A DNA stretch of 35,743 nucleotides from contig JAOAAW010000195.1 of the NCBI GenBank assembly GCA_026418655.1, forward strand, positions 1-35,743. The letters are read 5' to 3'. The stretch comes from a bacterium (GTDB lineage Bacteria > Ratteibacteria > UBA8468 > B48-G9 > DTJG01). A model generated the notes under the pieces. The model made no database searches. It was not told the origin of the DNA and worked only from the letters and a program-made list of their open reading frames with translations. Position numbers and translations under genes: made by a program. Positions 8,147 to 15,851 of the stretch are shown here, piece by piece (position 1 is the first letter of the stretch; each line of letters opens with the position of its first letter).

Positions 8147-9946
8147 CTACTTATGATGCTGGTATTCCCACAATCTTGCGTAAAATCCATTTTTTTCTAT
8201 AAGTTGTGCGTGTGAACCTGTCTCTTCTATGGTTCCATTTTTCAAAACAACTATCTTATCCATATTTTTCACAGTTGCCAATCTGTGAGCCACAAAAATA
8301 ACTGTGCGGTTTTGCATGACATTTTCAATTGCCTGATGCAATATCTTTTCTGACTGGCTGTCAAGGGAGGCAGTAATTTCATCAAACAACAGTATCTGTG
8401 GATTTTTCAAAATCGCCCTTGCAAGACATATTAATTGCTTCTGACCTCCAGAAAGGGTATGTCCTCTTTCTCCAACAACAGTGTCATATCCATCCTTAAG
8501 TCTATCAATAAATTCTGAAACTCTCGCTATTTCAACTGCTCTTAAAAAATCCTCTTCTGAAACATTCTCACTGCCAAAAATTATGTTGTTCCTTATTGTA
8601 TCTGAAAAAACAATGGGCTCCTGGGTTACAATACCAATTTTTTTTCTTAAACTGCTCAGTGTGAACTCTTTTATATCTATTCCGTCATAAAGTATTCTTC
8701 CCTCCACTGGTTCGTACAGTCGTATTAAAAGATGTATCAGAGAACTCTTTCCAGCACCAATAGGACCAACAATCCCTATTTTTTCTCCTGCTTTAATTTC
8801 AAGATTAATGTTTTTCAATACAGGCTTTCCCTGATAGGAAAAAGAAACATTTTCAAACAGAATGTTGTTTTTCAGGGGCGGACATTCTTTTTTCCCAGAA
8901 TCAACAACAGTTTGTTTTTCTTCAAGGATGCTGTAAATCCTTGGTAATGCTGCACTTGCCATATACATATAGGTGATACAATTCATGATGGTTTTTGATG
9001 GTTGAATCAGGGATAATAGTCCTGCAATGAACATAAAAAGAAAGCCAGAAGAGAATTCATTATTCAATACCTTGCTTACTCCAATGACTATAACAACAGA
9101 ACCACCGATGGTGGTCAGAAGTTCTGAGAAGGGACTGACAAGAGATGTTCTTTTAATGATGGAAAGGTTTGAACGTAAAATTGCCTCGTTTTCTTCTGAG
9201 AATTTCTCTATCTGTTTTTGTTCCTGATTATATGCCTTTATTATTGATTGACCATAGATACTCTCGTGTATGATATTTCCTAAATTTGCCCAGTTTACCT
9301 GAAGTGTTCTGGAAATTTTTCTCAGTTTCTTGCTGAGATTCAGTATTGGAAGCAGCATAACAGGAAATATTACAAGCGCCATAAGGGTTAATTTCCAATC
9401 TATCAACAGAACAATTGTAAGAAAGATTATGATCTGGCATATACTGAGAACCATAACAGGTATTTCTCTTGAAAGGACATGGTCCAGCATGCTCACATCC
9501 ACGACAATCCTTGAAGTAAGCTCGCCTGTTTTTTTTCTTGAAAAAAATTCCATTGAAAGGTACTGAATTTTTTCATAAATCTTCTGTCTTATGCTGGCAA
9601 GAACTCTTGCTCCGAAACCACGCAAAAAATAATTCTGGAAATAGAATGTAATGCCCTTTCCGATAACCATAAGAATCAGAAAGCAAATTACAATTTTCAA
9701 GAGTGTCATCGGCTCCATTGAGTTCATTTTCATAATAAGATTTTTCAGAGCCGGGATGTCAGGTATTTTTTCGGGTAGTACGATTGGCTTGCGGGCAAAA
9801 ATTCTGTCCATAATGGGTACAACCGTACCCATTGAAGCACCATTGAAAATTGTTGAGATAATACTGACAAAAAAACCCAACCAGAAATTCCTGTACTGGA
9901 TTTCAATAAATCTTGTCAGTTTGAGATATTCCCTGATAACCTTCAT
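8147..9946 (-). CDS. MsbA-like lipid exporter, ABC transporter with fused membrane and ATPase domains
   Basis: Half-transporter of the MsbA/multidrug type, probably flipping lipid A-core across the inner membrane as a homodimer. Residues about 15-310 contain six hydrophobic segments with the ABC transmembrane type 1 pattern. The ATPase domain (about 340-595) has Walker A GPIGAGKSS, Q-loop VTQEPIVFSDT, signature LSGGQKQ, Walker B ILLFDEITASLD and H-loop VAHRLATVK. Total length of 599 matches MsbA (about 580). It follows lpxB with no gap (the lpxB stop directly precedes this ATG), behind a tolC-like gene. The lpxB neighbour is the reason for preferring lipid A export over drug efflux; the sequence alone does not settle the substrate. 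Confidence 0.88.
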   Translation of the reverse strand: MKVIREYLKLTRFIEIQYRNFWLGFFVSIISTIFNGASMGTVVPIMDRIFARKPIVLPEKIPDIPALKNLIMKMNSMEPMTLLKIVICFLILMVIGKGITFYFQNYFLRGFGARVLASIRQKIYEKIQYLSMEFFSRKKTGELTSRIVVDVSMLDHVLSREIPVMVLSICQIIIFLTIVLLIDWKLTLMALVIFPVMLLPILNLSKKLRKISRTLQVNWANLGNIIHESIYGQSIIKAYNQEQKQIEKFSEENEAILRSNLSIIKRTSLVSPFSELLTTIGGSVVIVIGVSKVLNNEFSSGFLFMFIAGLLSLIQPSKTIMNCITYMYMASAALPRIYSILEEKQTVVDSGKKECPPLKNNILFENVSFSYQGKPVLKNINLEIKAGEKIGIVGPIGAGKSSLIHLLIRLYEPVEGRILYDGIDIKEFTLSSLRKKIGIVTQEPIVFSDTIRNNIIFGSENVSEEDFLRAVEIARVSEFIDRLKDGYDTVVGERGHTLSGGQKQLICLARAILKNPQILLFDEITASLDSQSEKILHQAIENVMQNRTVIFVAHRLATVKNMDKIVVLKNGTIEETGSHAQLIEKNGFYARLWEYQHHK

Positions 9947-11074
9947 TCATATCCTCTGTGCAACAAATTGCGCAATTTTTTCACTGACCTTTTGGTTGCC
10001 CAGGTGTTCCTTTAATTTTTCAAAGTGCTCTAACTGAATTTTTCTTTTTTCGCCTTCATTGTCAAAATTTTGCGAGAAAACCCTTTGAAATTTTAACCAG
10101 TTTACATTCTGAATAAATTCTTCAACAACTTTTCTTCCGCAGATGATATTTACTGGACTGACATAGTTCAATTGTACTATAATTCTCGCAATAATGTAAT
10201 TCAATCTGCTCATTCTGTAAAAAACAATCATCGGTGTTTTAAGCAGTGCAAGTTCAAGATTCATTGTGCCACTTGCTGCAAGTGCAATATGTGTGTGTCG
10301 GGCAATCTGATGGCAATAACCAGTCCAGACAGGACATTCAAAATTTTCTTTTTCCATAATCTGCTTTATCTGAGGAAAAAGTTTTTCTTCAGCGCAGGAT
10401 ATTACAAAAGAAACATTGTGATTTTTCTGTATCATTTTTGCCGCTTTTATCAAAAGGGGTAAAATGTGTTCTATTTCCTCTTTTCTGCTGCCAGGGAAAA
10501 GTCCAACAATGGTGTCCTTTTCACTTAATTTTGTTTTTTCAAAAAAGCTTTTATCAAATTTTGCTTCCTCAAACAAATCCAGCACAGGATGACCAAAATA
10601 AAAGGCTGGCACACCCTCTTTTTCAAAAAGTTTCTTTTCAAAAGGGAAAATTACAATAACCGCCTCAAAAAGATGTCTTATTAAAAAAACCCTCTGATAA
10701 CCATGTGCCCATATTTTGGGCGGAATATAGTAAATTTTTCTGAAACCCTGAATTTTTTTTGCCAGATTGAGATTAAATCCCGGGTTATCTATGAAAATAA
10801 TCAGGTCAGGATTTTCTTTTTTAATGGCAACTGCGCACTGATTTAAGAATTTTATGTGTTGTCTGATATTTTTAATAACTGAACTTATACCGAATGAACC
10901 CGGAAACGGATTTTCTGCAATGATTTTTATCCCGGAGTGTTTTAATTTTATTCCACCAGTACCCACTATCTCAACATCTGGTACCACTTTTTTCAGATGC
11001 AGGGCAAGCAGGGATGCATACTGGTCACCTGATATCTCTCCAGAGACAATGGCAATTTTAGGATGGTCTTTCAT
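9947..11074 (-). CDS. lpxB: Lipid-A-disaccharide synthase
   Basis: GT19 glycosyltransferase that joins UDP-2,3-diacylglucosamine and lipid X into the lipid A disaccharide on the cytosolic face of the inner membrane. The 375 residues show the family's conserved blocks in order: VSGEISGDQYAS (10-21), GTGGIKLKHSG, FIDNPGFNLNLAKK, IPPKIWAHG, FPFEKKLFEKEGVP with FGHPVLD, LFPGSRKEEIEHILP, and AASGTMNLELAL with YRMSRLNYIIAR. Its presence is direct evidence for lipopolysaccharide. The start follows the tolC-like stop by 11 nt without a clear ribosome site, so coupling to that gene is likely. Downstream it abuts the msbA-like gene. Confidence 0.96.
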   Translation of the reverse strand: MKDHPKIAIVSGEISGDQYASLLALHLKKVVPDVEIVGTGGIKLKHSGIKIIAENPFPGSFGISSVIKNIRQHIKFLNQCAVAIKKENPDLIIFIDNPGFNLNLAKKIQGFRKIYYIPPKIWAHGYQRVFLIRHLFEAVIVIFPFEKKLFEKEGVPAFYFGHPVLDLFEEAKFDKSFFEKTKLSEKDTIVGLFPGSRKEEIEHILPLLIKAAKMIQKNHNVSFVISCAEEKLFPQIKQIMEKENFECPVWTGYCHQIARHTHIALAASGTMNLELALLKTPMIVFYRMSRLNYIIARIIVQLNYVSPVNIICGRKVVEEFIQNVNWLKFQRVFSQNFDNEGEKRKIQLEHFEKLKEHLGNQKVSEKIAQFVAQRI

Positions 11075-11085
11075 ACAGAGATATT

Positions 11086-12411
11086 TTATTTTTCTGCCAG
11101 AAATTCATCAAGCAGCTGTCCTGATGCCTTTACCAGCTGGTAATGAGCGATCTGATAATCGTAAAGCGCCTGATAGTAAGATGCCTTTGTCTGAAAAAGA
11201 TAGGTCTGAGCATCAAGTACATCTGTTGTTGTTGCAAGGCCTTCCTTTCTCAATAAATCAGTGACTCTTACATTTTCCTGTGCATCTTCTACGGCTTTTT
11301 CCATCACCCTGATTTTTTCCTGTGCTGAGATGAGATTTAAATAGGACGAGGTTATATCAAGTGAAATCAAGTTTATAATTTTTTGTTTCTGCGTTTCAAT
11401 CTGAGATATCTGTGCATCCATTGCTTTAATTTTTTTCTTTGTACTCTGCCAGTTCCAGATGTCAAAATTGGCCACCAGCACAGCAGTTATATTCTGATAC
11501 CAGCTATTCAAACCTGAAGATGTTCCTTTTTCACCCCTTAAAGAAAGAGCAAAGGCAATCTCTGGATAATAATCTGCTTTTATGATTTTTCTGGCGAGTT
11601 CAAGCGTGGCTTTGTTCCTTTCTATCTGTTTTATTTCTTCCCTTTTTTTTATTGCAATATTCTTCCATGTTTCAATGTCCTTTTCTTCCCATACTTTGGT
11701 CAGTGTATCCTGAAGGTTTATTTCACAGCTATAGGGGAAATTCAAAATTGTCTTGAAGTTTTCCTTGGCAAGGTTTATCATATTTTCTGTTTCAACGAGC
11801 TTTTGCTTTGCATCAGCAAGTGCCACTTCAGTTTTCAGTATATCTGCCTTTGTCGCAAGACCTGCTTCAAAAAGTTTTTTGACATTTGATAGATGTGCCT
11901 GTCTTTGATTCACAAGAGCCAAAGCTGCCTGACGAAAATTTGACGCCTTCAATATTGAAAAGTATGCCTGTATTACCTGAAAGATGATATTCTGCTGGGT
12001 AATAAGTTTCTCACCATTGGCGATTTCAATTTCCTGTTTTTTTATTTCATATTGCGAAGTCAAGGCGCCTCCGGTAAAAACAGGTTGTGTCAGGGTTAAG
12101 CCCGCATTATAGATATCGTTCTTGCTCATTTCTATTTTTATAGGCATGCCTGGAACTGAAATTGAAGGTACTTTATCAAGTCTTGTGTATGAAAAATTAC
12201 CAGAAATTTGCGGAAAAAACTTTGTTTTTGAATCCTCTTTTTCCCACTGTTTCTGAATGATTTTTTGTTCAGATGTCCTGATATCAAGATTGTTCTCAAG
12301 CGCTATTTTCACACTATCCTGAAGTGTAAAAATCCTTTCCTGCCTTTCCTGACAATGGATACAGGCAACAAAAAATAATAAAACCAGCACAGTCGGAATA
12401 AACTTTTTCAT
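11086..12411 (-). CDS. TolC-like outer membrane efflux protein
   Basis: Trimeric outer-membrane channel of the OEP family, forming the exit duct of efflux or type I secretion systems. The N terminus MKKFIPTVLVLLFFVAC is a signal peptide; the FVAC at residues 14-17 could act as a lipobox, giving a lipidated protein as in OprM, but the -3 residue is not ideal. The mature part has the OEP repeat organisation: two similar halves of long amphipathic helices (NNLDIRTSEQKI near the start; LEAAR-type heptads; second half from about 245, AIKKREEIKQIERNKATLELARK). The 441 residues fit. It has its own promoter (12463-12490) and an AAGGAT ribosome site, and leads the lpxB/msbA-like operon. No adaptor (HlyD/AcrA) or RND pump gene is visible nearby. 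Confidence 0.9.
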   Translation of the reverse strand: MKKFIPTVLVLLFFVACIHCQERQERIFTLQDSVKIALENNLDIRTSEQKIIQKQWEKEDSKTKFFPQISGNFSYTRLDKVPSISVPGMPIKIEMSKNDIYNAGLTLTQPVFTGGALTSQYEIKKQEIEIANGEKLITQQNIIFQVIQAYFSILKASNFRQAALALVNQRQAHLSNVKKLFEAGLATKADILKTEVALADAKQKLVETENMINLAKENFKTILNFPYSCEINLQDTLTKVWEEKDIETWKNIAIKKREEIKQIERNKATLELARKIIKADYYPEIAFALSLRGEKGTSSGLNSWYQNITAVLVANFDIWNWQSTKKKIKAMDAQISQIETQKQKIINLISLDITSSYLNLISAQEKIRVMEKAVEDAQENVRVTDLLRKEGLATTTDVLDAQTYLFQTKASYYQALYDYQIAHYQLVKASGQLLDEFLAEK

Positions 12412-12441
12412 TCAGTTATCCTTGTATTGAAACACGATACA

Positions 12442-12458
12442 AACAGAAAAATTCTGTT
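12442..12458. repeat. 17-bp palindrome at the transcription start of the tolC-like operon
   Basis: Perfect inverted repeat AACAGAA-AAA-TTCTGTT placed just downstream of the -10 box, over the predicted +1 region. A second imperfect stem (GTATTG / CGATAC around 12424-12440) follows in the leader. Either an operator for a repressor or a 5' mRNA hairpin would fit; no regulator is assigned. Confidence 0.45.
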
Positions 12459-12462
12459 GTTT

Positions 12463-12490
12463 ATTCTATCCCATGCAGGATTTTTGTCAA
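12463..12490 (-). promoter_or_regulatory. Sigma-70 promoter for tolC-like/lpxB/msbA-like operon
   Basis: On the minus strand TTGACA (12490-12485) and TAGAAT (12468-12463) are separated by 16 nt, 52 nt upstream of the TolC-like ATG. The predicted start of transcription is near 12456, giving a leader of about 45 nt that ends in an AAGGAT ribosome site. Confidence 0.7.
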
Positions 12491-12591
12491 TTGTGTGGAT
12501 ATTTTCTCAGCGTACCTGAAGAAAGAAAAAATCATAACTGCATGGCAACTGTGCCCTTATAAACAATCAGTTCTGTATCCTGCCTCAGAAG
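12491..12591. other. Intergenic stretch without recognisable gene
   Basis: Part of the only gene-free stretch above 300 nt in the window (12412-12845). These 100 nt lie between the end of the CFI-box-like fragment and the tolC-like promoter. I see no coding signal on either strand, only a short GGCA-ACTG-TGCC inverted repeat near 12545 without a following T run, so no convincing terminator. Confidence 0.4.
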
Positions 12592-12849
12592 TTACTTTCT
12601 GATAGAATTAGAAATTTTTCTTCTTATACCCGGAAAAACTACCAGAACAGGTATCGCAAATATCATTCCTGCCAGCAAAATGCCTGTTGCGATGGAAAGA
12701 TGTGCAAAAACATATGCTGGCATAAGAATGATTCTTGTTAAACTCTGCAAAATCCCATTTTCTGCAATAAATTGTGCTATTACCGGAGAATGTTTATAGT
12801 AAAATCTAACAAATGCCTTTCCCGGTTTTGGCTGTATATCCTTGATTAT
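12592..12849 (-). pseudogene. CFI-box-type C-terminal domain fragment (frame -1 to the upstream glycosidase-like gene)
   Basis: Directly after the stop of the CBM9/glycosidase-like gene the -1 frame stays open for 85 codons to a TAA at 12592. The peptide includes PGKAFVRFYYKHSPVIAQFI, then a roughly 35-residue hydrophobic stretch (ILMPAYVFAHLSIATG and ILLAGMIFAIPVLVVF) and a basic end (GIRRKISNSIRK). From memory this matches the second half of the CFI-box C-terminal domain (typical PGRAFV-YYRHSPP-ADFI pattern); the CFI part itself is missing. No ATG, GTG or TTG precedes the conserved block in this frame, so it is either a decayed remnant or reached by a -1 shift on the A5 run at 12849-12853. 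I favour a remnant. Confidence 0.6.
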
Positions 12850-15839
12850 TTTTCGTATGCCTGTATCTCAGCCACATAAAGGCCCTTTGTTACAATTAGG
12901 CGAATACTTGATGTTTTAATCTGTGGAAAGGTGTGAACTACTTTTTCTTTTTTATTGCCGGTGTTTTTAAGAAGGGTGGTCCAATTCTTCCCCTGCTGAT
13001 ACTGGATTTCATAGTCAGAAAGGACATTGACAGGGTCAGGATAGTACCTTGGAAGCCAGGATATCATTTCTATCCTTCCTATGGTCACTTCTTCCGGGAA
13101 ATCTATCTGTAACCAGTCATTTTTCCAGGTTTCCTTCAATCTTTTTATCCAGATTTCATCATCTTCTCTCACTGGTCCAGCATTTGGTCCCCATCTTCTT
13201 GTAAACCAGCAGGTTCTTATATCACCATCAATCGCAAAGACAGGAGAATCCTTAAAACTGTGGTATGTCCAGCTGGATGAAATCTTTGCACCATTTCCTT
13301 CCCAGCAGAGATTCTTCGGGTTTTTATCTTTTTTGGGCTCACTGGCAAAAAGTGGGTCTTTCAACATTTTTTCCATTATCAGGGTGCCTTTTGAAATATC
13401 TCTATCAGTGTAAATATGGACACCAAAAGGTTCAAAAGTATCAGTAAAACAATTTTTTTGCAAGGTCAATGAACGGTTTTCTGAAACAACATTCAGGATT
13501 TTTATGTTTTTGCCTTTCAGAGAAAAACGCGCTGTTGATTTTTGTGGAGAATCATTTGCAGCAATAATAAAAACATTGTTCAGATGTTTCAGAATTTTTG
13601 TTGAGATTTTTTCATTATTAACAGAAACAACCGTATCTGGTTTTTCTTCTGAAACAAGTATATCATGAAGATAGTTCATTTCGCCTGCCAGTGCCCGCAA
13701 CATCTCCCATGCAGCAGGATTAAGATTGGGATTGGCATAATCATGAAACCATGACCAGAACAGAAATCCTTTAGCGCCTTCTATAATTGAACGATAGACA
13801 GTATACCGTTGCTCTTTTAGATAGGGCATCCTTCCAGGGAATATCTCACCGGGGTGAAACCTTTGTTCCCATGCTCTCATATCAAATATTTGAGGATCAA
13901 CCCAGACAGGCTGTTTAGTCCCGCCTATCTCAACTGCTGCCTTCACCTTTTCTATAACTCCCATAAGACGTCTTGAGTTCAAATCCGGGTTATCATAATT
14001 TGGATAGAGATAAGGATTTATTCCAAGGATGTCATTAAAAGAACGGAATATCTCCTGATAATATGCACCGGGACTTGTAACTACTGGTGTTACAGGATGA
14101 TACGGGTCTATTTTCTTCATTTTCTGGTATCCTTTTATAAGCCCTTCCAATGACCAGTTTGGATGTATCTCAGGTTCATCTCCAAAGAAGTAAGCCAGAA
14201 GAACAGGGCTGTTTTTCAATCTTTCAACTGTTTTCAATCCATCTTCAAGATATTTTTCCTTTTCCTTGATACACCATGGTTCCCAGACATTGAAATCATA
14301 ACAAAATAGTTTCAGGTTCCTTTTTGATAGCTCTTTCAGCCATGTTTCATCGGATGAAGTATCAGAAATAGTGTTAAATCCAGCAGAAGCAATGGCATCA
14401 AGGTCTCCTGTTTTGGCTGTCCAGGGATTTACTCCATGAAGACCGATAGGGAAAAATCTCTTTCCGTTTACAACAAGGACTCCATCTTCAGCAATTCTTA
14501 CTTCACTGGGTGAAGCCGGGTATCGGAAAAAGCTTATATGGTTTTCATCAATCTTTTTGCCTTCAAGAAAAAGAGACACATTTAGGGTGTATTGTCCGTA
14601 TGGGAAATTTTTTGTGTCAAAGGCAATGGAATTACCTGATGTTCTCATTGGAGATAATTTTTCTTTTTCCAACAATTTTTTCTCATCTTTGTCAATGACA
14701 GCATAACTATACTTCAATTTCTTCAACAGCGATTCGTCGCAGTTGATATTAAGGATGGCTCGCAAAACTTTGTCTTTCATTGTAGCGTAGAATGCATTCC
14801 TGTATGATGGATATTTTAATATAAGATTTGAGACAGTGCTCTGTGAGGAAATAGTTTTCCAGAATATTTTTAATGGCTCATCCGTCTGGTTTTTTATCTG
14901 AACGCAAACCTGATATCTATCTGGAGCAGCACCTGTAAACGGGATTGAAAAATACATTGCTTTTCCTGGTTCCATAAATATCTTTTTCTTTTCCTGGTAG
15001 GTTTTTCCTGTGGTCGTGGAAAAGATGTTTATTGTAAGATTGTTTTCCTGTTTCTTTCCGCTCATGTTGTGTATTTTCCCCTTCACCTGCACAACCTGCT
15101 GTCCATCTGCTGTAAGGAATCCTTCTGCCTTGAGATCTTCCACAGTATAGCAATACTTTGAAAAATCCACATTAAGCCCGAGAATCACACCAAATTTCTC
15201 TGGAATATGAAATCCATCTATTGTCGGAAACGCCTGACTTAAAGAATCCGCAAAACCAGGCATATTTCTACAAAAGTTAATGCCCCATATCGAACCTGTT
15301 TCTGGCGTGATATCAAAAATTGCATAGGGAAGAGCCATTTCAAGATACCAGGCATTCTTATCAATCTTTGTTTTCAATGGAAATTCAGCATTCCATTCCG
15401 CATTATATACACTGCCTGCCCTGTAGCCAAATGCATCGTAGTATACACCATTGCTATTAATCATAAAATGATAATAGTCAGATTTGGTTCTTCCGGGGTC
15501 AATAAAAATTTCAACACTATCATCCAAGCAAATTTCCTGGTCTCTTTTTGTACAGGTCGTTTTCATCTTTGAGATGTCTGGATGCCTGCATTCAAAAGCA
15601 ATATACAGAGCATTATCATCATAAAGTAGATACACAGTAGTCCATTGTTTTGAAATTGGTTTACCCTTTAATGTAACAAATGTGTCAATTTTTGCAGCAT
15701 TTTTCCATAGTTCTTCAAGATCGCCATCAATAACAGGTGGTTTATGTGTTTTTATTGCCCTGACAATATTTTCTTCTGTCGCAGCAAATATTCTAAAGGT
15801 AGATAAAAGAAACAACACAGCCACAATTATCCTGAACAT
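12846..15839 (-). CDS. Secreted multidomain glycosidase-like protein: CBM9-like + TIM barrel + F5/8 type C domain
   Basis: Large exported protein, 997 residues, probably binding and cleaving a polysaccharide outside the cytoplasm. Residues 1-20 are a signal peptide. Residues about 28-220 resemble a family 9 carbohydrate-binding (DOMON-like) domain: PPVIDGDLEELWKNA, LYDDNALYIAFECR, DDSVEIFIDPG. Ig-like strands follow (230-440), then a (beta/alpha)8 barrel (about 450-720) opening with VNGKRFFPIGLHGVN; LAYFFGDEPE holds the likely acid/base Glu555 at the place used in GH2/GH5/GH42 clan-A barrels. A clear second catalytic Glu is not seen (strand 7 region reads QPVWVDPQIFD). A beta-sandwich and a discoidin-like domain (about 845-995) end the protein. 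GGGGGA precedes the ATG, 12 nt after the GH9-like gene. It is a paralogue of the gene at 17954-21550. Confidence 0.78.
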   Translation of the reverse strand: MFRIIVAVLFLLSTFRIFAATEENIVRAIKTHKPPVIDGDLEELWKNAAKIDTFVTLKGKPISKQWTTVYLLYDDNALYIAFECRHPDISKMKTTCTKRDQEICLDDSVEIFIDPGRTKSDYYHFMINSNGVYYDAFGYRAGSVYNAEWNAEFPLKTKIDKNAWYLEMALPYAIFDITPETGSIWGINFCRNMPGFADSLSQAFPTIDGFHIPEKFGVILGLNVDFSKYCYTVEDLKAEGFLTADGQQVVQVKGKIHNMSGKKQENNLTINIFSTTTGKTYQEKKKIFMEPGKAMYFSIPFTGAAPDRYQVCVQIKNQTDEPLKIFWKTISSQSTVSNLILKYPSYRNAFYATMKDKVLRAILNINCDESLLKKLKYSYAVIDKDEKKLLEKEKLSPMRTSGNSIAFDTKNFPYGQYTLNVSLFLEGKKIDENHISFFRYPASPSEVRIAEDGVLVVNGKRFFPIGLHGVNPWTAKTGDLDAIASAGFNTISDTSSDETWLKELSKRNLKLFCYDFNVWEPWCIKEKEKYLEDGLKTVERLKNSPVLLAYFFGDEPEIHPNWSLEGLIKGYQKMKKIDPYHPVTPVVTSPGAYYQEIFRSFNDILGINPYLYPNYDNPDLNSRRLMGVIEKVKAAVEIGGTKQPVWVDPQIFDMRAWEQRFHPGEIFPGRMPYLKEQRYTVYRSIIEGAKGFLFWSWFHDYANPNLNPAAWEMLRALAGEMNYLHDILVSEEKPDTVVSVNNEKISTKILKHLNNVFIIAANDSPQKSTARFSLKGKNIKILNVVSENRSLTLQKNCFTDTFEPFGVHIYTDRDISKGTLIMEKMLKDPLFASEPKKDKNPKNLCWEGNGAKISSSWTYHSFKDSPVFAIDGDIRTCWFTRRWGPNAGPVREDDEIWIKRLKETWKNDWLQIDFPEEVTIGRIEMISWLPRYYPDPVNVLSDYEIQYQQGKNWTTLLKNTGNKKEKVVHTFPQIKTSSIRLIVTKGLYVAEIQAYEK

Positions 15840-15851
15840 CTCGTCCCCCGG

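Noticed and set aside
9651-10037. 128-codon plus-strand frame
   Set aside because: Spans antisense of the msbA-like N terminus and lpxB C terminus; no ribosome site and no recognisable motif.
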